Source: an uncultured Collinsella sp. (lineage in GTDB: Bacteria > Actinomycetota > Coriobacteriia > Coriobacteriales > Coriobacteriaceae). From it: 7,613 bases of DNA. The translations under genes were made by a program, and so were the position numbers. Position 1 is the first letter of the stretch. Every line of letters begins with the position of its first letter. The stretch spans positions 1 to 7,613 of the forward strand of contig USHR01000089.1 of NCBI GenBank assembly GCA_900554495.1, in the 5' to 3' direction. Shown piece by piece: positions 6,422 through 7,613 of the stretch. Under the pieces are notes generated by a model, which saw only the letters and a list, made by a program, of their open reading frames with translations, was not told the origin of the DNA and searched no databases.

Positions 6422-6465
6422 GAGCGCCCGAACGTCACTGCAAGACAGCTTTCGTTCGGGCGCTC
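6422..6465 (-). terminator. Hairpin, probable terminator of the permease gene
   Basis: A perfect 13-bp inverted repeat, GAGCGCCCGAACG (6422-6434) with CGTTCGGGCGCTC (6453-6465), encloses an 18-base loop. It lies 45 bases beyond the permease stop codon in the direction of its transcription. On the minus strand it is followed by TGCTATTATTCC, only moderately T-rich, and on the plus strand by AAACGG, so leftward termination is the better reading. Confidence 0.6.
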
Positions 6466-6510
6466 AAACGGCGCGAATTGCACGCCGGCTTGATTGACTC
6501 GCGTCGACGA

Positions 6511-7533
6511 TTACTCGCCATCGATGTCGGTCGCGACGGCCTCCTCGATGGCCTCGACACCGGCAGGCGACAGATCCTCTTTGCCGTGGCAGAACTTCTT
6601 ATCGACCCAGCCGGTCAGAATCGGAGCCATGATTGCCGTGATGATGACGGCAGTGGCGATCTGCGCATACGCGGTGGGCGCAAGCTCGGCATAGCGCGGG
6701 GCGACCTCGGCGAGGGCGACCGGCGTGGTCATGGCCGTGCCGGCAATGGTGGAGCATGCCACAGCCGCCTTACCGTTGCCGCCACACAAGCGCTCGAAGG
6801 CAAAGGTAATGGGACCGACGATAAAGAGCGTGATGAGACCCAGCAGGATGCCCGAGATGCCGCCGGTGATAAAGCTCGAAAGTCTCATGGACGCACCGAG
6901 CTGAAAACCGATGACGGCGATCGCGGGATTGGCGCCGGGGACCAGCAGGTTCTTGATGAACGGGAAGAGGTTGCCCAGAACCATGCCGATAACAAGCGGC
7001 AGGATGGATCCGATGATGGTGCCGACGGGGATGTTAGCGAGACCCGAGACACCGAGGATGATCATCGTGACGGCGGGGCCGGCCGTAAAGAACAGGATAC
7101 CGACAGCGCCCTGCTCGGACTCATCGCCGAACTCGCCCATGATGCCCGTATAGAGCGCCATGTTGCAAAACGTGATGCCGCCGATGATAGACACGGAGCT
7201 CAGGCCCAGGAAGTTATCGTTAAAGAAATATGCCACACCCAAGCCAAGGGCGGCCGCAACAACAAGCTTGGGGATCAGTACGACGATGCCGGTCTTGATA
7301 GCGCCCGGCGTGGACTTAAAGCTGATGCCGGCACCCACGAAGAGCAGGATCACAGCGACGATGGTATTGGAGCCGCCGCGGCAGGCAGCCGTAAAGAAGC
7401 CACCGATCTCAAAGACCTGCGGGCAGAAGGTATTGAGCAAAAGGCCAACGATCATCGGATAGATCATGATGTCACCCGGGATACGCGGTACCTTGAATTT
7501 CTTTTGCTCGTTGGCGGTCGCTTCCTGTGCCAT
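6511..7533 (-). CDS. kdgT: 2-keto-3-deoxygluconate permease (KdgT family)
   Basis: The 340-residue product resembles KdgT, a proton-coupled importer of 2-keto-3-deoxygluconate, an intermediate of pectin and hexuronate breakdown, in the cytoplasmic membrane. Supporting features are the N-terminal RIPGDIMIYPMIVG (17-30; E. coli KdgT has a similar KIPGGMMLVPLFLG), GGSNTIVAVILLFVGAGISF (53-72), AGPAVTMIILGVSG (151-164; compare GPLMTMIILG), and ATPV-like TTPVALAEVAP (269-279). About ten hydrophobic segments span residues 22-310. The C-terminal tail after about 311 is polar and acidic (ending DIDGE), slightly longer than in E. coli. I choose the ATG at 7533, with a GGGGG tract four bases upstream; the frame extends ten residues to a TTG at 7563 without a better ribosome site. 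No kdgK, kdgA or hexuronate genes are in view, so the substrate is inferred from the family only. A 13-bp hairpin follows the gene. Confidence 0.86.
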   Translation of the reverse strand: MAQEATANEQKKFKVPRIPGDIMIYPMIVGLLLNTFCPQVFEIGGFFTAACRGGSNTIVAVILLFVGAGISFKSTPGAIKTGIVVLIPKLVVAAALGLGVAYFFNDNFLGLSSVSIIGGITFCNMALYTGIMGEFGDESEQGAVGILFFTAGPAVTMIILGVSGLANIPVGTIIGSILPLVIGMVLGNLFPFIKNLLVPGANPAIAVIGFQLGASMRLSSFITGGISGILLGLITLFIVGPITFAFERLCGGNGKAAVACSTIAGTAMTTPVALAEVAPRYAELAPTAYAQIATAVIITAIMAPILTGWVDKKFCHGKEDLSPAGVEAIEEAVATDIDGE

Positions 7534-7577
7534 GAAACCCCCATTTCCGCTGACGCAGAACAAAAGCCCACGTCACG

Positions 7578-7593
7578 CTTTGCTACAGTAAAG
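7578..7593. promoter_or_regulatory. Near-palindromic 16-bp site upstream of the permease; possible operator
   Basis: CTTTGCTACAGTAAAG is a perfect inverted repeat apart from one symmetric pair (G7582 against T7589). It lies 45 bases upstream of the permease ATG, where a repressor could act. It does not resemble the E. coli KdgR site. It contains the TGCTACAGT extended -10 motif (7581-7589) on the plus strand, so it may instead, or also, be a promoter reading rightward out of the window. Confidence 0.35.
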
Positions 7594-7613
7594 TTTGACC
7601 ATGGTACCAGAAG

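Noticed and set aside
7601..7613. Start of a rightward gene (ATG GTA CCA GAA)
   Set aside because: Only four codons are visible and the ribosome site is weak, so it cannot be supported as a feature. It is mentioned with the adjacent promoter candidate.

Overview
The window looks like a piece of a high-GC Gram-positive chromosome. Strong G/C preference at third codon positions, the kind of PurL present and the mix of neighbouring genes suggest a gut actinobacterium of the Coriobacteriia, most likely a Collinsella. This is an inference from composition and protein style, not a database match. I see no insertion sequence, phage gene, tRNA, rRNA or CRISPR array. No stretch longer than about 190 bases lacks a gene.

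Layout from left to right. (1) Positions 1-113, minus strand: the first 37 codons of a membrane protein that resembles the N-terminus of a cation:proton antiporter; the gene runs off the left edge. (2) Positions 114-297: a divergent promoter region. (3) Positions 298-4044, plus strand: purL, a large single-chain phosphoribosylformylglycinamidine synthase carrying its own glutaminase domain, followed by a strong intrinsic terminator. (4) Positions 4144-5079, plus strand: a ten-helix EamA/DMT transporter whose start lies only 25 bases after that terminator. (5) Positions 5080-5184: a short convergent gap holding a possible 24-residue ORF, a small inverted repeat and a weak terminator. (6) Positions 5181-6323, minus strand: a seven-helix membrane diguanylate cyclase with an intact GGDEF site and no RxxD inhibitory site. 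(7) Positions 6324-6510: the promoter region of the cyclase and a 13-bp inverted repeat that probably ends the next transcript. (8) Positions 6511-7533, minus strand: a KdgT-family 2-keto-3-deoxygluconate permease. (9) Positions 7534-7613: its upstream region, with a near-palindrome and a possible promoter reading out of the window.

The genes do not form a pathway. Each seems to be its own transcription unit: purine synthesis, metabolite export or uptake, cyclic-di-GMP signalling and sugar-acid uptake. The protein-coding content is ordinary. The points worth a second look are regulatory: the terminator squeezed in front of the EamA gene, a 13-base motif (12 of 13 matching) shared by the two end promoters, a MerR-like operator layout before the cyclase, and a small ORF in the convergent gap.
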